Part shown: in pieces, positions 42,657 through 51,941 of the stretch
Position numbering within the stretch: position 1 is the stretch's first letter
Layout: each line of letters begins with the position of its first letter
From: JAKFWI01 sp031399165
GTDB lineage: Bacteria > Pseudomonadota > Alphaproteobacteria > Caulobacterales > Aquidulcibacteraceae
Reading direction: 5' to 3'
Length of the DNA stretch: 64,000 nt
Assembly (NCBI GenBank): GCA_031399165.1
Contig: JANNOO010000062.1
Span: forward strand, 1 to 64,000
Position numbers and translations under genes: made by a program
The notes under the pieces: generated by a model
The model's database searches: none
Seen by the model: only the letters and a program-made list of their open reading frames with translations
What the model was told of the DNA's origin: nothing

Positions 42657-43289
42657 TTAGGATTGCGGGTCAGGCCACGAAAAGCGCGCTTTCAGGGCAA
42701 ATTCGATACGCTCAGGGCTTTCCTTCGCGACCAGTTCGACGCCGGCCTGGCGGGCCATCAAATTGGTCAGGAAGGGTTGGGGGTTCAACCCCTGATAGCC
42801 GTCTTCCGAGAAATCCCCGGCAAGGCCGGCGGCCGTATCGGCTTTCAGCTTCATCCGCTCGCCTTGCGCGGTGATGCGCAGCTCGCCGTCCTCAATGAGA
42901 AGCGTGACCACACCGCCCTTGGGTAGACAATCATTGGCGATCATCAGCACATTCAGGACGACGCGGATTGCCGCGCGGGGCAGTGGCATATCCGGCGCTT
43001 GCCAATCGAGCCTGGCCTTGAAGGTCGCAAACAGGCTTTGTGCGGCGGCGTGCCCGGCGGAAAGCGGCGCCTCGCCTTCGCTGCCCAAGGCGCCGCCGAG
43101 GGCGTGACGGTAGAAGTCGAGTTTGGCGTGGGCCTTGGTCACGCCGTTTTCCAGCAGCGACAAAGCTTCGGGATCGCTGGAAGGCTGCTGCTTAAGCAGT
43201 TCCAGACCGTGCACCATCGCGGTCATTGGGCCCATGAAATCGTGGCACAGCTTCGAAGCCACGAGTTCGGCAAGGCGCGCCTGTTCCAT
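42657..43289 (-). CDS. chpT: Histidine phosphotransferase ChpT
   Basis: 210 aa from ATG 43289 (MEQARLAELVASKLCHDFMG). The helix with the phospho-His, ELVASKLCHDFMGPMTAMVH, followed by a degenerate ATPase-like domain that does not bind ATP (NVLMIANDCLPKGGVVTLLI), is the ChpT signature. In Caulobacter ChpT passes phosphate from CckA to CtrA and CpdR. ctrA is 9 kb away in this window. First gene of the chpT-cheA-like-cheY-like-cheR operon. Confidence 0.93.
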   Translation of the reverse strand: MEQARLAELVASKLCHDFMGPMTAMVHGLELLKQQPSSDPEALSLLENGVTKAHAKLDFYRHALGGALGSEGEAPLSAGHAAAQSLFATFKARLDWQAPDMPLPRAAIRVVLNVLMIANDCLPKGGVVTLLIEDGELRITAQGERMKLKADTAAGLAGDFSEDGYQGLNPQPFLTNLMARQAGVELVAKESPERIEFALKARFSWPDPQS

Positions 43290-43355
43290 CCGGACTCTCC
43301 ACCCCAGAACCGGCAATGGTACGGCGATTCGGGGCGGAGCGGGTGTGTATAAGTG

Positions 43356-43739
43356 CTATTTCGGGCAGCGCGCCGGTAGGTCAACAGCGCCATCGCGCTT
43401 CACCCAGGCGCCGGCCTCGGTTTTATAAAATTGGCCAGGCGCAACCTTGGTCGAAAGCAGCGTACAGGCGGTGGACTCGGCCACGTCCTGCACCGTCACG
43501 CCGCGCTTGCCGGCAAGGTCGGTGTAGAACGCCTTGCGCTGGATGTTCACCTGGTCAACGCGCGCTTTCACGTCGCCGCCGCCTGACACAAGGCCGAGAT
43601 AGCCATCGGTCTGTTCACCGGCCTGACCGCTGGCGCGGAGCGAACCTGCCAGATCGTCCTGCGCGAGCGCGGGCGCTACAAACGCGGCGGCGAAAAGCAA
43701 AGCGGCGAATCCAGAGCGGGTCATCATTCTCACCTTCAT
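43356..43739 (-). CDS. ydbL: YdbL family periplasmic protein (DUF1318)
   Basis: 127 aa with a Sec signal peptide (MMTRSGFAALLFAAAFVAPA-LAQ). The mature part (SLRASGQAGEQTDGYLGLVS, DVKARVDQVNIQRKAFYTDL-AGKRGVTVQDVA) matches the DUF1318 domain of YdbL. In Escherichia coli YdbL works with YdbH and YnbE and acts as a chaperone-like partner that prevents uncontrolled assembly. Third gene of the operon, sharing one base with the ynbE-like gene. Confidence 0.87.
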   Translation of the reverse strand: MKVRMMTRSGFAALLFAAAFVAPALAQDDLAGSLRASGQAGEQTDGYLGLVSGGGDVKARVDQVNIQRKAFYTDLAGKRGVTVQDVAESTACTLLSTKVAPGQFYKTEAGAWVKRDGAVDLPARCPK

Positions 43740-43921
43740 CAGAACACGCCAGGATTGGATTTCACCAAATCCTGCACGTCTTTTTCGAGCCTCACGGTGA
43801 CTTCCTGTTTGATGTTGACGTTCAGGTTGATCTCGATCGGCTTGTCGGGTGCGCGCACTTGCACGCACGCGGCCAGCACCGCGAGACTTCCCGCCGCCAT
43901 GAGCAAACGCGTCGGCGCCAT
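43739..43921 (-). CDS. ynbE: YnbE-like lipoprotein
   Basis: 60 aa from ATG 43921, six bases after AGGAGG. Lipoprotein signal MAPTRLLMAAGSLAVLAAC; the mature part (IEINLNVNIKQEVTVRLEKD) is beta-strand-forming and ends VQDLVKSNPGVF, as in YnbE. In E. coli YnbE is an outer-membrane lipoprotein that joins YdbH to form an envelope-spanning bridge. Middle gene of ydbH-ynbE-ydbL. Confidence 0.87.
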   Translation of the reverse strand: MAPTRLLMAAGSLAVLAACVQVRAPDKPIEINLNVNIKQEVTVRLEKDVQDLVKSNPGVF

Positions 43922-44033
43922 GAATACTCCTCCTGCAGGGGTCATCGCCCTTCTTCCGGCAGCGCCGGTCTCAGGTCAATGAAAACCAAGCATTCTAGGC
44001 AGCATGACGGCGCCCGTCTGAACCGGCGCTGAA

Positions 44034-47000
44034 TTATGGTTTGGCGGGAAGGGGCGTTTGCGGCGTGGCGGTGATGTCGATGCTGGGTTCGGGGCTCGGC
44101 GGATTGATCAGGCTCCTTGCGTCCGTGACGGAAGCGGCGGTGCGTGACAGAGCCACGAAGGGCGCCCGGACCGTGACATTGAATTTGAACGGAATTCCGA
44201 CCAGCTTGATCTGGGCGGGGCCGGCACTCTGGCTCACGGGCTCGCGGTTGACGCCTGAGAAAGTGATGGCGGTGACGAGTTCGTCATCCAGATTGCCGGA
44301 CAGCGCGAGCCTCAGATCGTCGTATCGGAAGGAACGGAGCGCATCGAAGGCAAGCTGGGCGACGCCCCCCTGCTTGATGTCGGAATTGTACTGAATCGTG
44401 CCGCCGCCGGGGGCGGCTTGCAGTTTGCCATCCTCGATCCGGGCTTTGCCATCGGTGACGATCAGCGGGAAGCGGCCTTCGACCTTTCCGGTCGCGACAA
44501 GGTCTTTGACGTTCAACTGCTTGATCAGCTCGTTCACATCGACATCGGCGAGGTCGAGCGTGAAGCGCGTTTCCTTGGCGTTGAAATCGAACGTCGATGG
44601 CATCACTGAAAGCCGCCCACCAGCGAACGGCCAAATCGCCGCCTCAAGCACGACGTTGAGATCGGGCTTCATCTGGAAACTGATCACGCCATCCTTGACG
44701 ACGATGCCGGGATTAATCTGGCCGACTTTGATCGTCTGGCCTGGCGGCGTGGAGAGCGTGGCGAAATCACTGAAATTGATTACGCCGCTAACGCCTTCAA
44801 CCGGGCCGAGCGCGGCTGTGGCCATGTTGAGTGTTTTCAGATCGAAGCGCGCATCTGTTGTGAAAGTTTCGCTGCGCCAGTGCGCACCAATGTCGGCGTC
44901 AATCGGCCCAGCGACGTTGGCGACAACGCCAAGCACGGTTTCGCTGATCTGATAGGGTTGCAGCAGCGGCGAAAAGGTGAGGGCGCGGGCCGTGACAGCG
45001 GCGTCGCCGTTGCCGGATGCAAGATCGTGGGTCAGCGTGAACTGGCCGAGGGCGGCATCAGGCTTCTCCAGCCGGATCGCGCCATTGGCGGTGGCTTTGC
45101 CGCCTTCCAGCGCCGCGGTGACGTTGCGCAGCGTCAGCGGCTGAAGGATTTTCGTATCGTGCCAATCGAACACGCGGCCGGCGCCATCGGTGACGCGCAG
45201 CACGGCTTCATCGCCTTTGGGCTCGATAATCAATTTGCCATTGAAGGATTCCACCCGCGCCGGGGCGGTGTTGTCTTCGATCGAGACATCGCTGAGATCG
45301 CCGGTCACGCGCCAGCTTTGTGCGGTGGTCAGCAGATTGGCGGTGAGGCCTTTGCCGCGCAGGTTCACGCGCCGCGTGGCGTCCCATTCGATCGACAAAG
45401 CGGGCTCGGCGACCTTCGTGTCGAGCCGCATGCCGGCATTGCCGCCGCCAAGATTTGAGGCGACGGAGGCAAGGGTGAGCGTCGCCGGGCGGGCCGGTGT
45501 TCCCTCCATGCGGCCGTTGAGCGTCGTTTTGCCGATGTAGAAGCCGCCGGAATAATTGCCGGCCTGGTCCGCCGCCGCGAAGGCGCCGCCGCTGGCGGGA
45601 CATAACGAAAGCGCGGCGTTGTCGAACAGCAGGCCCGCCGCTTCGATACGCCCGGTGCGGATATCCTGACACACGCCGTTCGCAGGCTCGATGCGGAAGC
45701 CTTCTTTCCAACGCGCGGCGATGTTGAGCGGCGTCGTGGCATCGACAAGGCGCAGCCCGGCGATTGGGCCAGTGAGTTTGACATCGCCCTTCAGCGTTGC
45801 GCTGCCCGCACTGCCTTCGTTCTTGATATCGAATGCCAGCGCCTGGGTTTGCAGCGCTGCGTCGCGGGCGCGCCAATGTGAAATCTGCGCATCGCCCTGC
45901 ACGGCCAGGCGGTCTTTATCGATCTGCAGGCGGGAGACGGTGATCTTGCCTTGCGGCAGGCTGGCGCCGGCGATGTCAATCGACGCGCCGCCATCGAAAG
46001 CGCCGCTCGGCACTACGATGCCGAAAGACGGGCCTGCGTGGCTTAGCGGCGCCACTGTGATTTGAGCGCCGCTGGCGGCTTTCAGATTCGCCGCGCCCGA
46101 GGCGGCAAGGCGGCCCTGGCCGTTCGCCCACGCAAAAGAAAGCGGCGCGGCAAGCGAGAACCGGGAGAGAGCGCGGTCCAGCGCCGGTTTGCTGGCGCTG
46201 ACCAAGGGCTCCAGCGGCGTGCCGCCGAGGCCGGGGATGGCATCGGTGATCGTGCGGCGCGTGCGCGCGTCTATGCTCGCCTGCGGCGCGGCCAGATCGC
46301 CTTGCACGGTGAACGTCCAAGGCGAGCGAGAAAAATCTCCCGAAAGCGGACCGTCAAGTTTGGCGCCCGGCGCCGAAAAACCGAACGCGCCGCCGCGCCC
46401 AAGGGTGAGCGCATAGCCGCCGGCGAGGCGTGCGTTTTCCGCGCGCAATGTTGCGTCGGCGATGATGTTTCCGGCGTCGATCGTGTCGCCCTTCGCCGCG
46501 GCAAGCGCGGCGCGGAGCGTGGCGCTCCATGTCTGCGGTATGAAGCCCGCGCCGATGGCGCCTGTGTCGCCCTGCGAATCGAGGCTGGCGCCGCGCCAGG
46601 TGATGTTTGCGATATTGGCCTCGTCAAAGCCGGCTTTCGCCTCGAAACGGGAATTATTCAGCCCAACGGGGGCGGCGGCGGCGATGTTGAAGCTGGCGCC
46701 GGAAATCTCGCTGGCTTGCTGCCCCTCGCGCCAGCCGATTGTACTGGACGAGCCGGTGAGCCGCGCGGTGATGGCGCTGTTGGCGGTGCGGACGGAGAGG
46801 TGGGCTTCGAGCGCCTCAAGGCCCCCGCGCTCCCCCTGAACATCGCGCGGCGCGATGACAGCCTCGGCCGTGAAGGCGCGGCGCAGCGCGCCACTGGCTT
46901 GGATATTTGTCGTGAATGCGCCGAGCGGCGTGATGGTTTCGACCGCCGTCTCGCGCACCACGAGCGTGAGATCAGGTATGACGGGGGGGCGGGATGGGCC

Positions 47001-47423
47001 GCGCGGGGCGGTGTTGAGCCATTTGTCGAACGCGCCGAACGAAACGCCTTTTTCGTCCACGCGCACGCGCAATTGCGCCTGCTCAAGGCGGATTCCCGCC
47101 AGTTTGAACCCGCCGGCGCCCCAGCCGAAATCCACAGCAAGGGTTTTGGCGGTCAGATCCGGCGCCGCGGCTGGGCCGACCCTGACGTCCTCAATCGCCA
47201 TGCCGCCGAAGTCCAGCCGGGTCATGGCCAGGGCGGCTGGGGCGTCGGGCGTGCTGAGCTGCTGCTTCAAGATGAACGCGCCGATCGGCAGGCGCATGAC
47301 CCAAATTACGCCAATAACGGCCGCCACGCTGGCTCCCGCCAACACGGCGGTGCGGACCGGGATACGCCTGTGGGGCGAAATCGGCTCGTCATCCTTGGCT
47401 TGCTGCTTAAAAAGCCCGTCCAT
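44034..47423 (-). CDS. ydbH: YdbH-like AsmA-superfamily bridge protein
   Basis: 1129 aa, longer than E. coli YdbH (about 880). One N-terminal membrane segment (AVLAGASVAAVIGVIWVM) anchors a huge periplasmic part of repetitive beta strands, ending in the DUF3971/YdbH-type C-terminus (INPGIVVKDGVISFQMKPDL, VEGRFPLIVTDGKARIEDGK, GGTIQYNSDIKQGG) and a Pro-rich tail. YdbH, TamB and YhdP are partly redundant in moving phospholipids to the outer membrane in E. coli. Followed 112 bp later by the ynbE-like and ydbL genes. Confidence 0.9.
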   Translation of the reverse strand: MDGLFKQQAKDDEPISPHRRIPVRTAVLAGASVAAVIGVIWVMRLPIGAFILKQQLSTPDAPAALAMTRLDFGGMAIEDVRVGPAAAPDLTAKTLAVDFGWGAGGFKLAGIRLEQAQLRVRVDEKGVSFGAFDKWLNTAPRGPSRPPVIPDLTLVVRETAVETITPLGAFTTNIQASGALRRAFTAEAVIAPRDVQGERGGLEALEAHLSVRTANSAITARLTGSSSTIGWREGQQASEISGASFNIAAAAPVGLNNSRFEAKAGFDEANIANITWRGASLDSQGDTGAIGAGFIPQTWSATLRAALAAAKGDTIDAGNIIADATLRAENARLAGGYALTLGRGGAFGFSAPGAKLDGPLSGDFSRSPWTFTVQGDLAAPQASIDARTRRTITDAIPGLGGTPLEPLVSASKPALDRALSRFSLAAPLSFAWANGQGRLAASGAANLKAASGAQITVAPLSHAGPSFGIVVPSGAFDGGASIDIAGASLPQGKITVSRLQIDKDRLAVQGDAQISHWRARDAALQTQALAFDIKNEGSAGSATLKGDVKLTGPIAGLRLVDATTPLNIAARWKEGFRIEPANGVCQDIRTGRIEAAGLLFDNAALSLCPASGGAFAAADQAGNYSGGFYIGKTTLNGRMEGTPARPATLTLASVASNLGGGNAGMRLDTKVAEPALSIEWDATRRVNLRGKGLTANLLTTAQSWRVTGDLSDVSIEDNTAPARVESFNGKLIIEPKGDEAVLRVTDGAGRVFDWHDTKILQPLTLRNVTAALEGGKATANGAIRLEKPDAALGQFTLTHDLASGNGDAAVTARALTFSPLLQPYQISETVLGVVANVAGPIDADIGAHWRSETFTTDARFDLKTLNMATAALGPVEGVSGVINFSDFATLSTPPGQTIKVGQINPGIVVKDGVISFQMKPDLNVVLEAAIWPFAGGRLSVMPSTFDFNAKETRFTLDLADVDVNELIKQLNVKDLVATGKVEGRFPLIVTDGKARIEDGKLQAAPGGGTIQYNSDIKQGGVAQLAFDALRSFRYDDLRLALSGNLDDELVTAITFSGVNREPVSQSAGPAQIKLVGIPFKFNVTVRAPFVALSRTAASVTDARSLINPPSPEPSIDITATPQTPLPAKP

Positions 47424-47503
47424 ACGGCAACCTATAACCCAAGCGCCCTTTCAATGGGCCCGGCGTTTGCAGGAAGCCCCATTGTGCGCCTAAACGCGTA
47501 AAC

Positions 47504-48871
47504 GTGGTTAATTTAATGGTTATGAGACTCGATCTGCTTGCGCCGAAGATATCGTGGCGCTGGGGGGCTGGCCTGGGGGCGGCAGCACTGGCCGTGGCCG
47601 GCGGCCTGCTGGCCATGAACGCGGGCCTGTTCAAGCCGCGCGATGCGCAGGCCGAGCTGGCGGCCGTGTCGCGCCTCAATGAACACGACGCCTTCACCGG
47701 GGCTCTGATCAACCGGCAAGAAGAAAAGCTGGTCGTTGCGCGCGGAGAATCTTTAGCGCTGGTGCTCGCCCGCGCGAATGTGCCCTGGGAGCAGATCGAC
47801 AGCGCGGTCACAGCCGTGTCCACCGTGTTCAACGCCCGGCGCCTACGGCCTGGCCAGACAATAGACATTTACTACCAGCCCAATGGCGACAAACAGCTTT
47901 TGATCGGTCTGGCGTTCCGGGCCGATCCGGGCGCTGCGATTATGGTCAGCCGGTCTCCGGAAGGGGAGTATTGGGCGCGCCAGATCATCACGCCCTGGTC
48001 AATGCAGACGGCGCATGTGCAAACGAAGATCAATGGCTCGCTTTATCAAACCGCACTTTCCTCTGGCGCCACGGAGAAAGAGGTCGCGGTCATTTCGAAC
48101 GTGTTTTCCTTTGATGTGGACTTCCAGCGCGATGTTTTTCCGGGCGATCAGTTTGAAATGCTGTTTGACCGTTATTTCGACGAGGACGGGCGCACAGTGC
48201 GCACGGGTGCGATCCATTTCATCTCGCTGAACACGCGGCGCGGCCCGAAATCCTATTATTACTTCCAGGGGCCCGAGGATCGCGACGGCGCCTGGTACGA
48301 TTCCAACGGCCGCTCAGCGCGCAAGTTCCTGATGAAAACGCCGGTCGATGGGGCCAGGCTATCTTCGAATTACGGCATGCGGCGCCATCCGATTCTTGGC
48401 TATTCCCGCCTGCACAAGGGCGTGGATTTCGCCGCTGGCGCCGGCACCCCGATCAAGGCGGCCGGCGATGGCGTGATCGAGCGCGCCGGCGCCTTTGGCA
48501 CATACGGCAATTACGTTCGCATTCGCCACGCTGATCGTTACGCCACGGCCTACGGCCACCTTTCCCGCTACGCGCCGGGCATCAAGCCTGGCGCTTCTGT
48601 GCGCCAGGGGCAGGTGATTGGCTATGTTGGCGCAACGGGCGGCGCGACCGGCCCGCACCTGCATTACGAAGTTTTGCTGAGGAACACGCAGGTCAATCCG
48701 ATGAGCCTGAAACTGGCCACGGGGCGTAATCTCAGCACGGCTGATCTGGCCCTGTTCGAAAAGGAACGCGCGCGGATCGATGCTTTGCGCGCGCAGGGCA
48801 CGACAGCGCCGGCGCTGGTTGCGAATGCGGCCTCTAACCTGACGCCGGATCTGCGCGGCGGGTTCGAGTAA
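47504..48871 (+). CDS. M23 family peptidoglycan metallopeptidase
   Basis: 455 aa. N-terminal membrane anchor (WGAGLGAAALAVAGGLLAMN), a linker with a LysM-like/OapA-like region (RGESLALVLARANVPWEQID, LRPGQTIDIYYQPNG), and the C-terminal peptidase with zinc ligands in SRLHKGVDFAAG (HxxxD) and GPHLHYEVLL (HxH). It resembles MepM-type D,D-endopeptidases that open cross-links for wall growth. Start GTG 47504 is uncertain; ATG codons at 47516 and 47522 are alternatives, none with a good ribosome-binding site. Divergent from ydbH; its last 38 bases overlap the convergent membrane gene. Confidence 0.92.
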   Translation: MVNLMVMRLDLLAPKISWRWGAGLGAAALAVAGGLLAMNAGLFKPRDAQAELAAVSRLNEHDAFTGALINRQEEKLVVARGESLALVLARANVPWEQIDSAVTAVSTVFNARRLRPGQTIDIYYQPNGDKQLLIGLAFRADPGAAIMVSRSPEGEYWARQIITPWSMQTAHVQTKINGSLYQTALSSGATEKEVAVISNVFSFDVDFQRDVFPGDQFEMLFDRYFDEDGRTVRTGAIHFISLNTRRGPKSYYYFQGPEDRDGAWYDSNGRSARKFLMKTPVDGARLSSNYGMRRHPILGYSRLHKGVDFAAGAGTPIKAAGDGVIERAGAFGTYGNYVRIRHADRYATAYGHLSRYAPGIKPGASVRQGQVIGYVGATGGATGPHLHYEVLLRNTQVNPMSLKLATGRNLSTADLALFEKERARIDALRAQGTTAPALVANAASNLTPDLRGGFE

Positions 48872-50381
48872 GCAACGTCGTCAAAATAGGGAACCGCATT
48901 TCGGCGATGATCGCGAGCGTCGGCAGCAGCCAGGCCACGCGCGCCTGATAGCGCGCAAACGGGCCGGAAATCACGCCGCACACCGCGGCATTGATGACAA
49001 TGCCAGCAAGCACCACCGCGCCGAAAGCCATAAATAGGCGCAATTCCTGATCTCCGCGTGCCGCCGCCGGCGCGGAACGGTAATACCACGCCGCCATGTA
49101 AAGCGCGGCGAGCCCCGTGGTGATGTAGAGCCAGATCTGGATGGCGTCGAGCGGCAGGCGCGCGGGGCAGGTCTTGGCCTTTTCATCGCAAAGCCGCGCG
49201 CGGATCGCCATTTCGCGCAGATAGAAATCCTTAGGATAGGTCATCCAGTACTGCGCATCGAGTTTGAAGCCTTCATCGACGCCGACGCTGATCAGCTGAA
49301 GGCCGAAATTGCGTAAGGACGCAAGCGCCTGGCCGAGCGGATCGTTGAGCACAGTGTTGATCGCGAAGCGCCGTTGTTCATGCAGCAGCGCGAGGCGCGT
49401 TTCTGGCGTGGCGACGGCGAACACGCCGCGGTCCTTCTGCCAGCCCCAGAGGACATCATCGGATTTGGCGAACGGCAGATCCTTGTAGGCGCAGAGCGCG
49501 TAAGCATTCTGGTTTTCGGCGCAGGCTTTGCGCAGATATTTTTTTCCGGTTCCGTCAGCCAGCAGGCGGGCGGTGATAAACGGCGGAGAATATTGCGGCC
49601 GGTCGGACGCGTTGTTGACGATCGAGAACAGCGCCCACGCGCCCATGCCGACCGCCATAGCGGAGCTCAATACCGCCGCGCGCCGCACGACGTCCTTTTT
49701 TCGCATGAACCAGCGAAACGCGAGCGCGACTGGCGCAAGGAATATGGAAATCATGCCGTGCGTGGGATGGAAGGCCAGCGCTGAAGCCAGCATGGTCCAG
49801 AGCAGAACCTTTTCGCCCAGCGTGAGGCGCTCGGGATAAAACACCAGCAGGCCAATCGCGCCGATTGCAAATGCGGCTGTCACGTCCGGCATAATAAAGC
49901 CGACGAACAAGGGCAGCGCGCTGAATACGGTCAGGCCCAAAAACAACGTGGCGTAGATCGCGTTGGCGCGTTCAGCGCTGATTATGCGCGCCAGAGCGCG
50001 CAGAAAGATTGCGCTGGCCAGCGCGTTCATGACCACGATCAGCCAAAGCGTGCCGATATACTCCACGCCGGTGATGAACACGCCATAATAGGGCGAGCGC
50101 GCGGCAAGATAGGCGCGGGAGAATTCGCTGATCGGCAGGCCGGCGCCTTCGAAGAGTATTCGAAGCGTGTGGTAGCCGGACTGGAAATACGTCGCCGAGT
50201 CAGTGAACGGAAAGACGCGCCCGTTGATGAAAACCGGCGCCATTAGCACCAGGGCGCCGAGCACGATCCATCCGGCCCAGCGCAGGAACGCGATCGCGCG
50301 GGCGCGCGCAGCTGCGCTGGCCTGCGGCGAAACGATCTGCGCCCCGGCAAGGGGCGCCCCGGTCGGTTGAAGGTCTGTCAT
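48834..50381 (-). CDS. Polytopic membrane protein, paralog A (unknown function)
   Basis: 515 aa with about 9-10 transmembrane helices. No known family recognised. Motifs shared with its downstream-adjacent paralog at 50451: FPFTDSATYFQSGYHTLR, AARSPYYG, SALPLFVGFIMPDV, YPERLT, and a C-terminal CGVISGPFARYQARVAWLLP. Between helices there is a large loop with four cysteines (ACAENQNAYALC and LCDEKAKTCPARLP) conserved in the paralog, fitting two periplasmic disulfides. The overall plan resembles GT-C glycosyltransferases or lipid-linked sugar enzymes, but the catalytic acidic pair is not certain. Confidence 0.75.
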   Translation of the reverse strand: MTDLQPTGAPLAGAQIVSPQASAAARARAIAFLRWAGWIVLGALVLMAPVFINGRVFPFTDSATYFQSGYHTLRILFEGAGLPISEFSRAYLAARSPYYGVFITGVEYIGTLWLIVVMNALASAIFLRALARIISAERANAIYATLFLGLTVFSALPLFVGFIMPDVTAAFAIGAIGLLVFYPERLTLGEKVLLWTMLASALAFHPTHGMISIFLAPVALAFRWFMRKKDVVRRAAVLSSAMAVGMGAWALFSIVNNASDRPQYSPPFITARLLADGTGKKYLRKACAENQNAYALCAYKDLPFAKSDDVLWGWQKDRGVFAVATPETRLALLHEQRRFAINTVLNDPLGQALASLRNFGLQLISVGVDEGFKLDAQYWMTYPKDFYLREMAIRARLCDEKAKTCPARLPLDAIQIWLYITTGLAALYMAAWYYRSAPAAARGDQELRLFMAFGAVVLAGIVINAAVCGVISGPFARYQARVAWLLPTLAIIAEMRFPILTTLLTRTRRADPASG

Positions 50382-50450
50382 CAGGCGGAGAGGCCCTTGG
50401 CTCGTCCCCCTAGCGATAGCGCAAAGTTCAGCCCGCGCGCACGTCCCAAA

Positions 50451-51935
50451 TCATCGCATTCGCAGCCGGCCGGCGGGGGCGCCAGCAAACACTTGCCGCC
50501 AGAGCGGAAAACGCAGTTCGGCGAGGATGGCGAAGGCCGGGGTCAGCCAGGCAAGGCGCACCTGATACCGGGGGAACGGCCCGGAGATAACGCCGCAAAT
50601 CAGCGCATTGGCGGCAAGGCCCGCGAACAGGCAGCCCAAGGCGATCGTGAACAGGCGCCAGTCGTCGGCGTCTTGGCCGGAAAAGCTAAACGCCAGCGTG
50701 CGCCGGGCAAGAAGCACTGAGGCCAGATAAAGCCCGCTCGCGAGCACGACGAGCATATGAATCTGCGCCAATGCGCCAAGCGGCAAGCGCGACCGGCACG
50801 CATCGGCGCCGTTAGGGCAGCCATCGACGCGCTCTACGGCGCGGCGAAGCACGAAATCTTGCGGCATACCCAGCCAGTATCGGCCATCAAACGAAAAAGC
50901 CGCGTCTAGGCCGAGCGCGAGGAACTGGGTTCCAGCGTTGCGCACAGACGCCCACGCTTGCGCCGCTGGCTGGTGCAAGAGCACGCCCGCAACGAAGCGC
51001 GGCTGTTCCTCGATCAGGCGCAGACGCGTGGGGCGATCGGCCGGCGTGAACACGCCAGCCGCCACATCGCCGCTCCACAAGATTGCGTCGGAATCGGTTA
51101 GGGGCCGATCGCGAAAGGAGCAGAGCGCGAAGGCGTTTTGATCGCGCGCGCAGGCGGCGTGCAGATAGACGCGGCCTGGCCCGTCGGCCAGCACGCGCGC
51201 GGTGAGGAATGGCGGCGCATGTTGCCGCGCCGGGCTGATCGCATTTAGCGCGGCGCTGGCGCCGAGCAGCAACGCCGCGATTGCCAACAATGTTGCGCCT
51301 GCACGCGCCGCGCCCAGGCCGCGGCCAGTGCGCCATAACGCGAACGCGCAAAGCGGAACAAATATGAGCGCGGTGAGAAAATGGCTGACGTGAAACACCA
51401 GCGCCGCGACGAATAAGGCGCAAGACCAAAAGTGTTCGCGCTTTGTCAGCCGCTCGGGATAAATCAGGATCACGATTGCCAGGGCGAGGGCGATACCGGC
51501 GAATACATCGGGCGTCGCAAAGCCGGCGAACAGCGGCAGCGCCGAACATAAAGTCAGCACGCCAATGAGCGCCATAAAAATCCGGCCCGGCAGATCGGGG
51601 CAGATAGTCTTGGCGATAAGGCGCAATGTGAAGGAAGCAGCGAGCGCTTGCAGCGCGACCACGGCCCAGATCGTTCCTGCGGACAGGGCAAGGTAGAGCG
51701 GCGCGCCATAAAACGGCGACCGCGCGGCCATGAATGTGTCGGTGATGTCCGGCGCGGCCGGGAGTAGCATCATCGCGCGCAAGGCGCGATGGCCGGCGCC
51801 GAGATAGGTTCCCGTGTCCGGAAACAGAAACGGCAGCCCGTTAAAAACAATCGGCGCAGCCAGCACGGCCGCGCCGAGAATAATTTGCACGAACGGTAGT
51901 GCGAGCGTCTGGCGCGCCGCGTACGCCAGGCTCAT
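50451..51935 (-). CDS. Polytopic membrane protein, paralog B (unknown function)
   Basis: 494 aa, about 9-10 transmembrane helices, clearly a tandem duplicate of the gene at 48834: FLFPDTGTYLGAGHRALR, AARSPFYG, SALPLFAGFATPDV, YPERLT, four conserved loop cysteines (ACARDQNAFALC; GCPNGADACRSRLP) and CGVISGPFPRYQVRLAWLTP. The gene directly follows ctrA on the same strand (six bases after its stop), so it may be read through from the ctrA promoter. Function unknown; a cell-envelope role is inferred only from membrane topology and cysteines. Confidence 0.75.
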   Translation of the reverse strand: MSLAYAARQTLALPFVQIILGAAVLAAPIVFNGLPFLFPDTGTYLGAGHRALRAMMLLPAAPDITDTFMAARSPFYGAPLYLALSAGTIWAVVALQALAASFTLRLIAKTICPDLPGRIFMALIGVLTLCSALPLFAGFATPDVFAGIALALAIVILIYPERLTKREHFWSCALFVAALVFHVSHFLTALIFVPLCAFALWRTGRGLGAARAGATLLAIAALLLGASAALNAISPARQHAPPFLTARVLADGPGRVYLHAACARDQNAFALCSFRDRPLTDSDAILWSGDVAAGVFTPADRPTRLRLIEEQPRFVAGVLLHQPAAQAWASVRNAGTQFLALGLDAAFSFDGRYWLGMPQDFVLRRAVERVDGCPNGADACRSRLPLGALAQIHMLVVLASGLYLASVLLARRTLAFSFSGQDADDWRLFTIALGCLFAGLAANALICGVISGPFPRYQVRLAWLTPAFAILAELRFPLWRQVFAGAPAGRLRMR

Positions 51936-51941
51936 GGCCCT

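Noticed and set aside
46062..47501. 479-codon open frame on the plus strand
   Set aside because: Antisense to the ydbH-like gene; composition is that of a shadow (Arg/Gly/Ala-rich) and no ribosome-binding site.
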